DNA of 64,000 nucleotides, from the NCBI GenBank assembly GCA_040219555.1, contig JAVJSF010000006.1:1-64000 (forward strand). Direction: 5' to 3'. The stretch comes from JAVJSF01 sp040219555. GTDB taxonomy: Bacteria > Actinomycetota > Thermoleophilia > Miltoncostaeales > Miltoncostaeaceae. Position 1 is the first letter of the stretch, and every line of letters begins with the position of its first letter. The notes under the pieces were generated by a model. It saw only the letters and a list, made by a program, of their open reading frames with translations, did not search any database and was not told the DNA's origin. The position numbers and the translations under genes are program-made. Shown here one piece after another: positions 16,050-24,255 of this stretch.

Positions 16050-17263
16050 GCGGCCGAGGCTGACAGATCGGCGCCCGGGGCGCCGCGGTGCGCCAGCGAC
16101 CGGGCCCGGCCCAGCAGGTGTCCCACAAGTGCAGGGGGTGCCGCCACGGCGCCGGCCGCGCGCCAGAGTGCCGCGGGGGCCTCGGTCAGGATGTCGTCCA
16201 CGATCGTGGCGGCCCGTCCCGCGCGCAGGCCCCATGCGTTCCCCTCGGCCACCAGGTCGGCCCGGGTGACCGCGTCGAGGTCGCGCACCCCGTCGGCCCC
16301 CACCCCGGCCCGCCGCCCCAGCACTGCGGTGGCCGTGGTGCAGGAGAGCCCGCGCAGGGGCGCCAGGTCCACTCGTCCGCCGGGCCCGTGGCGCAGCCCG
16401 AGGTGGGGGAGGCCGGTGCGGCCGTCGCCGAGCAGTGCGACCACCACCAGGGCCGCCAGCAGGCCCTCGGCGGCCGCCGGGTCGGCCGACCAGCGATCGA
16501 GCAGAGCGGCGGCGCCCGCCAGCGGGGCGGGCCCGGTGCCGCGGGCGTCGGGCGGGAGACCCAGCGCCGCCGAGAGCGACTCGCGATGGACGCGGATCAC
16601 GGTCCCCGCGGGGGTGCGCCGGCGGTCGTCGCGCTCCACCAGCAGCGCTGCGGCATCGCCTCGGCCCACCGTCGTGGCGGGGGTCACGGCCAGACCCAGT
16701 TCCGCCGCCACCCGGGCGCACAGGGCCTCGTTGGCCGCACCGCCCAGCAGGGCCGGGTCGGCGCCTCGCAGCAGGTGACTGGAGGGCGCTCCCGGCGCCG
16801 GGTGCCGCCACGTGCCGTCGGGGTCGACGATCAGCGGCACGCCGCCGCGCTCGTCGTCCGCGGCGCGCATCGCGGGAGCCATGGCGGCCAGCAGCTCCGC
16901 CCGCTCGGCGTCGGTGAGGGCGGCCGGTGGCCGCGCGGGGGCCGGGGGCTCCGCGCCCGGGGCGGTCACCACGAGCGCCCCCGGGAGATCGTCCCCGGCC
17001 GCCGGGAGACCGCCCGGGCCGGGCGACGGGCCGGGCATCAACGGGTCTGCGACCAGGCCCGCGATCAGAGCGGATACGGCCGGACCCGACCATGCGCGCC
17101 GGCGCACCGGCAGCGCGACAGAAGGCAGCGGCCGGCCGGCCAGCCGCCCGAGCGCGCCCTCGGAATGGATCAGCCGCGGACCGCGGCGGCCGACGGTCAG
17201 GTCCCCGAGGTGGCGGGCATCCAGCCAGAGCGCCGCCGCGCGGCGGGTCTCACCAGTCGGCAC
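16046..17263 (-). CDS. HipA-like protein with degenerate kinase site
   Basis: 405 residues resembling HipA, the Ser/Thr kinase toxin that phosphorylates glutamyl-tRNA synthetase. HipA-like landmarks are a basic N-terminal subdomain, SSHLLRG followed by NEALCARVAAELGLAVTPA (the usual THILK...NE...LA..LGL region), and a C-terminal helical lobe. Active-site residues are not conserved: Lys of THILK is Arg, the N-x-D-x-H-x-K-N loop reads LLGDGRTGLPHLGL, and the metal Asp of LAPxYDLLS is missing (LAPLRGLS). I infer loss of kinase activity. GTG 17263 overlaps hipB by 14 bases. Confidence 0.7.
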   Translation of the reverse strand: MPTGETRRAAALWLDARHLGDLTVGRRGPRLIHSEGALGRLAGRPLPSVALPVRRRAWSGPAVSALIAGLVADPLMPGPSPGPGGLPAAGDDLPGALVVTAPGAEPPAPARPPAALTDAERAELLAAMAPAMRAADDERGGVPLIVDPDGTWRHPAPGAPSSHLLRGADPALLGGAANEALCARVAAELGLAVTPATTVGRGDAAALLVERDDRRRTPAGTVIRVHRESLSAALGLPPDARGTGPAPLAGAAALLDRWSADPAAAEGLLAALVVVALLGDGRTGLPHLGLRHGPGGRVDLAPLRGLSCTTATAVLGRRAGVGADGVRDLDAVTRADLVAEGNAWGLRAGRAATIVDDILTEAPAALWRAAGAVAAPPALVGHLLGRARSLAHRGAPGADLSASAA

Positions 17264-17531
17264 GGTCCACCGTGATCCGGGCGCCCAGGAGGCGCAGAAG
17301 GGTGACCAGGCGCTCTGCCTGGGCGGTCATCTCGCCGTTCTCCAGCCGCACCAGGTAGGTGCGCTGGATGCCGGCGGCCTCGGCGAGCTGGGCCTGGGTC
17401 AGCCCGGCGAGCTCGCGCTGGTGGCGCAGAGCGGCGCCGAGGCCGGCGGCGTCGTACACGCGGAAGCCGCTGGATGTGCGGATCTCCGCACCTGCGGCCG
17501 GCGAGCTGGTGGTGTCGGGGAATGCGCACAT
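17250..17531 (-). CDS. HipB-like XRE-family antitoxin
   Basis: 93 residues with a helix-turn-helix (LRHQRELAGLTQAQLAEAAG then YLVRLENGEMTAQAERLVTL) typical of HipB and other Xre regulators. It would bind the operon promoter and the HipA-like partner, whose gene overlaps its end. The N-terminal 25 residues are an extra flexible segment. ATG 17531; no clear SD. Confidence 0.85.
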   Translation of the reverse strand: MCAFPDTTSSPAAGAEIRTSSGFRVYDAAGLGAALRHQRELAGLTQAQLAEAAGIQRTYLVRLENGEMTAQAERLVTLLRLLGARITVDRADW

Positions 17532-17707
17532 GCCCCATCATCGGCACGGCTGTGCGGGAATCGAGACATCCGCCATCCCCGGTGGTCCGTCTCGCGCCCG
17601 CGAGGTGTCAGCGCAGTGTGAGCGCTCCGTCAGCCGCTCGTCACACGGTCTCCATATCAATTGCGGGTGCCGCGATCCGCGCGGGCGACCACGACGAGGG
17701 GGTTGGG
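17532..17707. other. Divergent intergenic region hipB/lipoprotein
   Basis: 176 bases between divergent genes. The right side has the AT-rich patch ccatatcaattgc (about 17650) that could supply a -10 region, and GGGGG-type SD sequence before ATG 17708. I see no strong dyad or clear -35 box. Confidence 0.4.
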
Positions 17708-18841
17708 ATGAGGACAGGCAAGCTGAGGACGCTGGCCGCGGTGGTGGCCGGCGTGGCCGCGATCGGCGTGGCCGCCGCGGGCTGCGGCTCGGACGACGAG
17801 GAGGCCGCCGCGCCGGCCACCACGACCGAGATGGTCGAGGACGCCATGGCCGGCGAGAGCCCGACGCCGACCCCGGCCGCCGGGGAGTCCACCGGGTTCG
17901 TCGAGAGCGTCATCTCCCTGGACGATGAGGCCGGCACGGCGACGCTCCCGCTGTTCGAGGGCATCGGCCCGGACGGGGCACCCACCTACTACATCATCAC
18001 CGAGTCCTCGGACGAGGGCGACGCCGGCCAGCGGGGCGTCACCCACGCGCCCAAGCTGGCGAACGCCCTGGGTACGGAGGCCGTCCAGAGGGTGACCGTC
18101 GAGGGCGACACCGTGGTCTTCCCGGGTACCGTGGACTTCGCGCCCGAGCGCGCGGTCGTCCCGGGCGACACAGGGTTCCCGCCGGATCAGGTCACGCCGG
18201 GCGCGGTGGGCGACGAGAACTACAGCCCCCTCATCACGTTCGACGGCAGGACCGTGCTGAACGCGTCCCAGGTGGCCAACGATTCGGGGGAGCACGACGC
18301 CGTGGTGGCGATCGACCGCGACGCCGGCACCGTCACGCTGAAGACCCTCTCGGGCTTCTTCAACGGCTCCGAGGTGAGGTACCTGCGCCTGGACGCGTCG
18401 GTGGACGTCGTGGCCACGCTCGAGGAGAGCACCCTGGCGCCGAACCTGGGCCTGATCCCCGGCGAGGGGTCCAACGAGCCCGACTCGGCCCGCTCGCCGA
18501 TCGTCCCGATCGTGAACGGTGTCATCGACGACGGCGACCCGGATCGCCAGGGCCTGCAGTCGGCGGTGCTCGGCGGCGTGAGCCCCGACAACATCACCGC
18601 CACCCTGCCGGGTGACCCGCTCTACAGCCCGCTCTGGGACGTCACCCCGGCCGTGTGGAGCGACGAGGCCATCGCCGAGGGCCGGCGGGTGCTGGTGACC
18701 GGCAACGAGCAGCTGGCCGACCTCGTGGCCGCCGGCGACGTCATCAGCGCCGGCATGGGCGAGCGCCAGGAGCTCTTCGACGGCCTGCGGGCGCTGGGGG
18801 CGGTCTCGAACTGCCCGACGCTCTCCATCGCCGAGGGCTGA
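17708..18841 (+). CDS. Secreted lipoprotein of unknown function
   Basis: 377 residues. A classical lipoprotein signal (MRTGKLRTLAAVVAGVAAIG, lipobox AAGC at about 22-25) is followed by an acidic low-complexity linker and a large extracytoplasmic domain. Notable segments are PTYYIITESSDEG, GVTHAPKLANALG and SPIVPIVNGVIDDGD. It has one further cysteine near the C-terminus. I do not recognise the family with certainty; the even, folded-looking composition suggests a genuine globular domain. It has its own promoter region and is flanked by unrelated genes. Confidence 0.8.
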   Translation: MRTGKLRTLAAVVAGVAAIGVAAAGCGSDDEEAAAPATTTEMVEDAMAGESPTPTPAAGESTGFVESVISLDDEAGTATLPLFEGIGPDGAPTYYIITESSDEGDAGQRGVTHAPKLANALGTEAVQRVTVEGDTVVFPGTVDFAPERAVVPGDTGFPPDQVTPGAVGDENYSPLITFDGRTVLNASQVANDSGEHDAVVAIDRDAGTVTLKTLSGFFNGSEVRYLRLDASVDVVATLEESTLAPNLGLIPGEGSNEPDSARSPIVPIVNGVIDDGDPDRQGLQSAVLGGVSPDNITATLPGDPLYSPLWDVTPAVWSDEAIAEGRRVLVTGNEQLADLVAAGDVISAGMGERQELFDGLRALGAVSNCPTLSIAEG

Positions 18842-18869
18842 ACCGATCCGGCCGGGCGCGGCCGAGCCT

Positions 18870-19256
18870 TCACGGCTGGCGCTCGCGGTTCGGGGGGCGG
18901 ACGACGGGGCACACATCGGGCAGGAGGCGCCCGAGGTGTCCCCGCCGGCCGGCGATGGCCGCGTACGCCCGGTGGGCCCCCAGCGAGCGCAGCGCACCTC
19001 CGCCCGGGAGGTGCGCCAGCACCAGCCACACGGCGCCGGGCCCCACGCCCACCGCGTCCGGGCCCACGGCGTGCAGTGCGGTGCCACGCACCGGCGCCGG
19101 CACGCGCTCCATCAGCGCCGCGCCGAGGGGGTGGTCCATGGGGACGATCCCCAGGCGCCGGCGGTGATCCCAGGCGGCCAGGCTGCGCGCGGCCGTCCGG
19201 CAGAACCGGCATCGGCGGTCGTAGAGCACCACGGTCGTAGCGGGCCGGCGCGTCAC
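18870..19256 (-). CDS. DCC-family (DUF393) thiol-disulfide protein
   Basis: 128 residues with the family motif YDRRCRFCRT (DxxCxxC) at the N-terminus, a position typical of a thioredoxin-like CxxC site, and a central ALHAVGPDAVGVGPGAVW region. Members are predicted thiol-disulfide oxidoreductases without a known substrate. GTG 19256 is supported by a TAGGCT -10 box six bases upstream (leaderless type). It is divergent from ppk2. Confidence 0.85.
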   Translation of the reverse strand: MTRRPATTVVLYDRRCRFCRTAARSLAAWDHRRRLGIVPMDHPLGAALMERVPAPVRGTALHAVGPDAVGVGPGAVWLVLAHLPGGGALRSLGAHRAYAAIAGRRGHLGRLLPDVCPVVRPPNRERQP

Positions 19257-19262
19257 GGCTCG

Positions 19263-19268
19263 AGCCTA
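19263..19268 (-). promoter_or_regulatory. -10 box (TAGGCT) for the leaderless DCC gene
   Basis: On the minus strand TAGGCT ends 6 bases before the GTG at 19256. The divergent ppk2 box lies about 40 bases away (19304-19309). Confidence 0.5.
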
Positions 19269-19303
19269 GTGGCGGGGCGCGATCCGGCGCCCCCTCGCGC
19301 TGG

Positions 19304-19309
19304 TAGCCT
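19304..19309 (+). promoter_or_regulatory. -10 box (TAGCCT) for leaderless ppk2
   Basis: TAGCCT ends 7 bases before ATG 19317; no convincing -35 element or SD is present. Confidence 0.5.
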
Positions 19310-19316
19310 CGCGCCC

Positions 19317-20201
19317 ATGGCCAAGGCGCCTCGCGCATCCTCCACGGCGTCGGTGTCGGCCCAGGTCAGGGCCCTGCTGCGCGCGCCGGACGAGGGGCTC
19401 GACCTGGACGGGGTGGATGCGCGCGGTACCCCCGGCTGCACGGACGGCAAGGATCAGGCCGAGGCCGAGCGGGCGGAGGTGGCCGAGCGCCTGGCCGCCG
19501 ACCAGGAGATCCTGTTCGCCAACGGGCGCGCCGGCGCGCCCCGCAGCCTGCTGGTGATCCTCCAGGGCATGGACACCGCCGGCAAGGGCGGCACCCTGCG
19601 CCATGTCATGGGGGCGCTCGACCCCCAGGGCGTGCAGATCGCGGCCTTCAAGCGGCCCACCGAGGAGGAGCTCGAGCACCACTTCCTGTGGCGCATCCGC
19701 CGCCGGCTGCCCGCGCCCGGGATGGTGGGGGTGTTCGACCGCTCCCACTACGAGGATGTGATCATCGCCCGCGTGCGCGAGCTCGTGCCGCCCGAGGTGT
19801 GGGAGGGGCGCTACGCGGAGATCGCACGCTTCGAGTGGGAGCTGCAGGCGGCGGGGACCAGGGTGGTCAAGTGCCTGCTGCACATCTCCAGGGAGGAGTC
19901 GCGCGAGCGGCTGCTGGCCCGGCTGGATGACCCCACCAAGCACTGGAAGTACGCACCCGGGGATGTCGACGAGCGCGAGCTGTGGGGCGAGTACCGGCGG
20001 GCGTACGAGGCGGCCGTGGCGCGGTGCGGGCCCGCCCAGGGCGCGGCCCCATGGTACGTGGTGCCGGCCGACCGCAAGTGGTACCGCAACTGGGCCATCG
20101 CACACATCGTGGCGGCCGAGCTCGAGGAGATGGAGCTGGCCTGGCCGCCGGCCGACTTCGACGTCGAGGGCGAACGCGAGCGCCTGCTGGCCCAGGGCTG
20201 A
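19317..20201 (+). CDS. ppk2: Polyphosphate kinase 2 family phosphotransferase
   Basis: 294 residues. PPK2 enzymes move phosphate between polyphosphate and nucleotides (AMP, ADP or GDP). Walker A is GMDTAGKGG (about 82-90), the lid region FKRPTEEELEHHFLWRIRRR follows, and Walker B is GVFDRSHYEDV (about 137-147). The C-terminus WYRNWAIAHIV is typical of the family. Which nucleotide it uses cannot be told from sequence. It probably buffers ATP/GTP from polyphosphate under energy stress. Single gene; leaderless promoter. Confidence 0.93.
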   Translation: MAKAPRASSTASVSAQVRALLRAPDEGLDLDGVDARGTPGCTDGKDQAEAERAEVAERLAADQEILFANGRAGAPRSLLVILQGMDTAGKGGTLRHVMGALDPQGVQIAAFKRPTEEELEHHFLWRIRRRLPAPGMVGVFDRSHYEDVIIARVRELVPPEVWEGRYAEIARFEWELQAAGTRVVKCLLHISREESRERLLARLDDPTKHWKYAPGDVDERELWGEYRRAYEAAVARCGPAQGAAPWYVVPADRKWYRNWAIAHIVAAELEEMELAWPPADFDVEGERERLLAQG

Positions 20202-20231
20202 CGCGCGGCCGCCGCGGGCCGGCGCCCGCCG

Positions 20232-21527
20232 TCACACGCGGGCGGCGGCCGCGTCGATCAGGGCCAGCTCGCGGGGCTCGGCGATGGCGCGGTGCGCCCC
20301 GTCGCACAGCCGCGCCGCGCGGTCGCGCAGCGCTCCCAGGCGCTCGGGGTCGCGGGCGCCGGCGGCGACGCGCGCGAGCGCGTCGAGCAGGACCAGAGTG
20401 GTGGCCGCGTCGGCCTGGGCCTCGGCACCGGCGGCAAGTTGGTCCAGGGTCAGGCCCACCAGGTCGTCCCAGTCCGGGCGGGGGCGCACCAGCAGCACCC
20501 GCCCGTCCGGGGCCGTGATGCGCGTGCCCAGCGGCAGGGGCGCCAGCCGGCGCAGCAGGTCGGCGGCGCGCAGGATGGCCTCGTGGGCGGTCGTGGCGTC
20601 GTTGATGCCCGGTGAGAGGGCGCGCAGGGCCAGGTCGGCCAGACGGCGCAGGCCGTAGCCCACGTCCTGGGAGGCCGTCTGCTGGGTGCCCAGATGGATG
20701 GCGCGGACGATCGCCGGGTGCTCGGCGTCGTCGACGGCCCCCGGCGCGTACAGCAGGGCGAGCGTCTCGCCCTCACACACGAAGTCCCCCAGCGCCGGCA
20801 CCACCTCCAGGGTCGCCCCCAGGCGCTCGGCGCACCCGCACAGGGCGGCGTCGTCCACCCACACCACCCGGCCGGTCCGGGTGGCGCGCACCACGCTCGC
20901 GGCCTGGTCGGAGGCCGGATGCGAGCCGGGCCGCTCGGCGGCCGCCACCAGGGCACCCGCGGGCAGATCCTCGATGGCCCGGCGGGTCTCGTCCCAGACC
21001 ACCGCGATCACCCGCTCGACCCGCATCTCGGAGGCGAGGTGGTGGAAGAAGACGATCAGCGCCACGAGCGCCGCCAGCGCGATGCCCACCGACAGGTTGA
21101 CGGTCACCCCGGGGACGCGGTCCTCGCGCACCAGGCGCAGCCCGCCCAGGGAGAAGGTGAAGGTGGCCAGCAACATGGCGACGACGATGCGCACCGCGCG
21201 GTCGCGCATGAAGCGGGTGAGCACCCGGGCGGTGTAGCCCTGGGCGGCCAGCGTCAGCACGGCCAGGGTCAGCGAGATCGTCAGGCCGAGCACGGTCATG
21301 GACGCGCCCGCGATGGTGGAGAGCACCGCGCGGGCGGCATCGGCGTCGCCCGCGAAGATCAGGGGCGAGGATGTCTCGCCGTGCTGCCCCTCCAGGCGGA
21401 CCATCGCCTCGGCCAGGCCGAAGGCCGCCAGCCCCGCGAGGGTGGGGAGCACCCACAGGCTCTGGCGCAGGTGCTCGCGCAGCCGGGCCAGCGCCCCGGT
21501 GTCGCGTCGCGGCGGCCGCTCGCTCAT
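20232..21527 (-). CDS. DUF2254 membrane protein
   Basis: About 431 residues with four membrane helices in the first 190 residues (WVLPTLAGLAAFGLAEAMV; MTVLGLTISLTLAVLTLAA; IVVAMLLATFTFSLGG; VGIALAALVALIVFFHHLA) and a cytoplasmic C-terminal domain containing ALSPGINDATTAHEAI, the conserved DUF2254 segment. Function unknown; a channel or transporter role has been suggested for the family only by topology. ATG 21527 (MSERPP) is preferred to ATG 21536. It follows the inhibitor-like lipoprotein on the same strand. Confidence 0.88.
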   Translation of the reverse strand: MSERPPRRDTGALARLREHLRQSLWVLPTLAGLAAFGLAEAMVRLEGQHGETSSPLIFAGDADAARAVLSTIAGASMTVLGLTISLTLAVLTLAAQGYTARVLTRFMRDRAVRIVVAMLLATFTFSLGGLRLVREDRVPGVTVNLSVGIALAALVALIVFFHHLASEMRVERVIAVVWDETRRAIEDLPAGALVAAAERPGSHPASDQAASVVRATRTGRVVWVDDAALCGCAERLGATLEVVPALGDFVCEGETLALLYAPGAVDDAEHPAIVRAIHLGTQQTASQDVGYGLRRLADLALRALSPGINDATTAHEAILRAADLLRRLAPLPLGTRITAPDGRVLLVRPRPDWDDLVGLTLDQLAAGAEAQADAATTLVLLDALARVAAGARDPERLGALRDRAARLCDGAHRAIAEPRELALIDAAAARV

Positions 21528-21579
21528 CGCCGGCACGCCCCGCGGGACGCGGCGGCCGGGTTCTGCGTGCCGCCGGCGC

Positions 21580-21981
21580 TCAGCCGGAGGACCCCAGCGC
21601 CCGGAGCGCGGTCAGCATCGTCTCGTAGCGGCTGATCTCGCACCCGTTGATCCGCGTGACCCGGGCCTCGACGGGCGCCCCGTCGAGGGTCCCGGTGATG
21701 GTCATCACCTCGGGACCGCCGTAGATCTCGGTGCAGACCTCGGCGGGGTCGACGTCGATGACCCGCCGGACGGCATCGCACAGCGCGGGTTCGTCCGCGC
21801 ACGCCACCTCGACCTGCGCGGGCACGCCGCGCGCCTCGCCCTCGATCGCCACCCGCACCCGGTCCGGGGGCGCGCCGGCCGTCCCGGCGGCGCCGTCGCC
21901 GCCGCACGCGGCCAGCCCCAGGCTCGCGGCCACCAGCGCGAGGGCGAGCACGTGTGCGAGGCGGGGGGCGTTGCGGGTCAC
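21580..21981 (-). CDS. Lipoprotein with subtilisin-inhibitor-like domain
   Basis: 133 residues with a lipoprotein signal (lipobox LAAC at about 22-25). The mature part has two pairs of cysteines (VACADEPALC and VCTEIYGG...INGCE). The segment VCTEIYGGPEVMTITGTLDG then VTRINGCE resembles the core of Streptomyces subtilisin inhibitors (C-x-x-x-Y-x-P-x-x-x-T-x-x-G ... N-x-C-E). I infer a surface-anchored protease inhibitor-like fold; the reactive loop is not recognisable. GTG 21981 is supported by the TAGAGT box 6 bases upstream. Confidence 0.7.
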   Translation of the reverse strand: MTRNAPRLAHVLALALVAASLGLAACGGDGAAGTAGAPPDRVRVAIEGEARGVPAQVEVACADEPALCDAVRRVIDVDPAEVCTEIYGGPEVMTITGTLDGAPVEARVTRINGCEISRYETMLTALRALGSSG

Positions 21982-21987
21982 GACCGG

Positions 21988-21993
21988 ACTCTA
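21988..21993 (-). promoter_or_regulatory. -10 box (TAGAGT) for the inhibitor-like lipoprotein
   Basis: On the minus strand TAGAGT ends 6 bases before GTG 21981, leaderless spacing. Confidence 0.5.
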
Positions 21994-22086
21994 GTGCGTG
22001 ATGGGGCCCGTGCCGCCCCGGCGGGGCCCGCCGGGGCGGCGCGACGGGACCCGACGGCCGTCCTTGGATGCCGCCACGCCGTCCAC

Positions 22087-22092
22087 TAGCGT
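22087..22092 (+). promoter_or_regulatory. -10 box (TAGCGT) for the acyltransferase gene
   Basis: TAGCGT ends 6 bases before GTG 22099, leaderless spacing. Confidence 0.5.
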
Positions 22093-22098
22093 AGATGC

Positions 22099-24162
22099 GT
22101 GACCTCGACGGACGTGCCACGCCGCCCGGGACGCATCCCCTTCCGTGGCGACATCGAGGGGCTGCGCGGTGTCGGGACCATCTGGGTCCTGGCGTACCAC
22201 GCCGGTGTACCCCTGACCACGGGAGGCTACGTGGGCCTCGACATCTTCTTCGTGATGTCCGGCTTCCTCATCACCGCGCTCCTGGTGCACGAGGCCGAGA
22301 AGGACGGGCGGATCGACATCCCGCGCTTCTTCGCGCGGCGCATCCGACGCCTGCTGCCCTCGACCGTCGCGGTGCTCGCGTTCATCATGGCCGCCGCCTG
22401 GGCGATCATGACCCCGTTGCAGCGCGAGGGCGTGGCACAGGACGTGGTGGCCGCCGCCCTCTATGTGGTCAACTGGCGCTTCGTGGATCAGCAGACCGAC
22501 TACCTCTCGGCCGGTCTCGACGCCAGCCCCGTGCAGCACTTCTGGTCGCTGTCGGTGGAGGAGCAGTTCTACGCGGTGTGGCCCTTCGTGGCCGTGGCCG
22601 CGCTGTGGCTGGCGCTACGCAAGGGCTGGCCGTTCCGCCTCGTCGCCGGCCTGGGCGTGGGTGCCATCGGCCTGGCGCTCTTCATCTATGCCCTCGACCA
22701 CACGCGCGAGGCCGCCGGGGCCGCCTACTTCTCCACCCTGTCGCGCGGTTGGGCGTTCGCCATCGGGTGCGGGATCGCCCTCATCCCCGTGGCGTGGGTC
22801 CGCATGCCGCGGTGGGGTGCTTCTCTCGCGGTGGTCGGGGGCATGGCGGCCCTGCTGTGGTGCACGGTGACCTTCGACGAGACCACTCTCTTCCCGGCGC
22901 CGATGGGCCTGATCCCGGTGCTGGCCACGGCGGCGATCATCCTGGCCGGGGTGGCCCACGCCGACAGCCTCGCCGCCCGGGCGCTGAACTTCCGGCCGGC
23001 CCGCTTCATCGGCCGCATCTCGTACTCCTGGTACCTGTGGCACTGGCCGCTCCTGGTGTTCGCTGCCGTCCTGTGGGGAGATCTGTCGTGGCAGGTCAAC
23101 GTGGTGGTCGTGGCCGTCTCCTTCCTGCCGACCATGGTGGCGCACCACCTGGTGGAGGAGCGCTTCCGCTATCCGCGCACCGACGCCGCGCGCCGGCCCC
23201 GGCGGGCGTTCGCCATCGCCGCCGGATGCACGGCCGCCATCAGCGCGATCGGGGTGGTCGCGTACCTGAGCACGCCCAGCGTGCCCACCGCCTCGGCCAG
23301 CGAGGCCGTCGGCGCCAGGGTGCTCCTCAACGGGGGTGAGAGCTCGCTGCAGGAGAACGCGGCCGCCGTGCGGCCCAACCCGAAGACGGCCATCCGGGAC
23401 CGCGGCCAGGCCGACCACGACGGGTGCCTCATCGAGCAGGACGACCTGCGCTCGCCGGCGTGCGTCTACGGCGACCCGCGCGGCAGGGCCACGATGGTGC
23501 TCTTCGGCGACTCGTTCGCCATGCAGTACTTCCCGGCCCTCAACCGGATCGCCAAGGCCCGCAACTGGCGCTTCGTGGTGCTGACCAAGTCGGGCTGCAC
23601 CCCCGCCGATGTGGCGATGTACAACAGCCAGTTCCGCCGCCGCTACACCGAGTGCGAGCGCTGGCGGCGCCACACGCTCGTCCGCATCGCGCGCGAGCGA
23701 CCCTCCCTGGTGATCGTGGGCAACTCGGACCTCCACCTGACGATGCAGGACGGGGAGCGCCTGGACCGCGAGCCCGCCGCCCGGGCGCTGCAGGCGGGTC
23801 TGGTGCGCACCCTGCGGACCCTCCGGCGCACCCGTGCCCAGGTGGCCGTGATCCGGGGCAACCCGCGCTCGGGCAAGGATGTGCGCGGATGCGTGTCCAG
23901 TTCGCTGCGAAACCTGGAACGGTGTGCCTTCAGCAAGTCCCGCGGCTACCAGCACCGCCAGGTGAACGTCCGCGCCGCCCGCGCCGTGCGCGGCGCCCGC
24001 CTGATCGACCCGTCCGGGGTGCTCTGCCCGGGCCGCCTGTGCCCGGCGGTGATCGGCAACGTGCTGGTCTACCGCAACTCGGACCACATCACGGCGACCT
24101 ACATCGACACCCTGACGCCCTGGTTCGCCAAGCGCCTGCCGCGCCGCCTGCCGGCGCGGTGA
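22099..24162 (+). CDS. OafA/YrhL-type acyltransferase with SGNH domain
   Basis: 687 residues. The N-terminal acyltransferase-3 domain (about 1-350) has ten or so membrane helices and the hallmark IEGLRGVGTIWVLAYHAG and FFVMSGFLITALL motifs plus FFARRIRRLLP. A C-terminal extracytoplasmic SGNH hydrolase domain has the GDS nucleophile motif at FGDSFAMQYF (Ser472) and the DxxH motif in NSDHIT near the end. Such AT3-SGNH proteins O-acylate cell-wall or surface polysaccharides outside the membrane. Start GTG 22099 fits the -10 box. Followed by a hairpin terminator. Confidence 0.92.
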   Translation: MTSTDVPRRPGRIPFRGDIEGLRGVGTIWVLAYHAGVPLTTGGYVGLDIFFVMSGFLITALLVHEAEKDGRIDIPRFFARRIRRLLPSTVAVLAFIMAAAWAIMTPLQREGVAQDVVAAALYVVNWRFVDQQTDYLSAGLDASPVQHFWSLSVEEQFYAVWPFVAVAALWLALRKGWPFRLVAGLGVGAIGLALFIYALDHTREAAGAAYFSTLSRGWAFAIGCGIALIPVAWVRMPRWGASLAVVGGMAALLWCTVTFDETTLFPAPMGLIPVLATAAIILAGVAHADSLAARALNFRPARFIGRISYSWYLWHWPLLVFAAVLWGDLSWQVNVVVVAVSFLPTMVAHHLVEERFRYPRTDAARRPRRAFAIAAGCTAAISAIGVVAYLSTPSVPTASASEAVGARVLLNGGESSLQENAAAVRPNPKTAIRDRGQADHDGCLIEQDDLRSPACVYGDPRGRATMVLFGDSFAMQYFPALNRIAKARNWRFVVLTKSGCTPADVAMYNSQFRRRYTECERWRRHTLVRIARERPSLVIVGNSDLHLTMQDGERLDREPAARALQAGLVRTLRTLRRTRAQVAVIRGNPRSGKDVRGCVSSSLRNLERCAFSKSRGYQHRQVNVRAARAVRGARLIDPSGVLCPGRLCPAVIGNVLVYRNSDHITATYIDTLTPWFAKRLPRRLPAR

Positions 24163-24167
24163 GGCCA

Positions 24168-24185
24168 GGGCCCCCGTCGGGGCCC
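24168..24185 (+). terminator. 7-bp hairpin after the acyltransferase gene
   Basis: GGGCCCC (24168-24174) and GGGGCCC (24179-24185) with a CGTC loop, starting six bases after the stop codon. No T-run. Confidence 0.5.
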
Positions 24186-24243
24186 CGCCCGCTCCGGTGA
24201 TGGCGGTTACGGGAGGTTGCTGCGATCCGCCCGCGCGGCGGCG

Positions 24244-24249
24244 TACTCT
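24244..24249 (+). promoter_or_regulatory. -10 box (TACTCT) for leaderless pyk
   Basis: TACTCT ends 6 bases before ATG 24256. Confidence 0.5.
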
Positions 24250-24255
24250 TCCGCG

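Noticed and set aside
17532..17600. HipB operator of TATCC-N8-GGATA type upstream of hipB
   Set aside because: Only a poor, partly palindromic CGGGAATCGAGACATCCG is present; too many mismatches to claim an operator.
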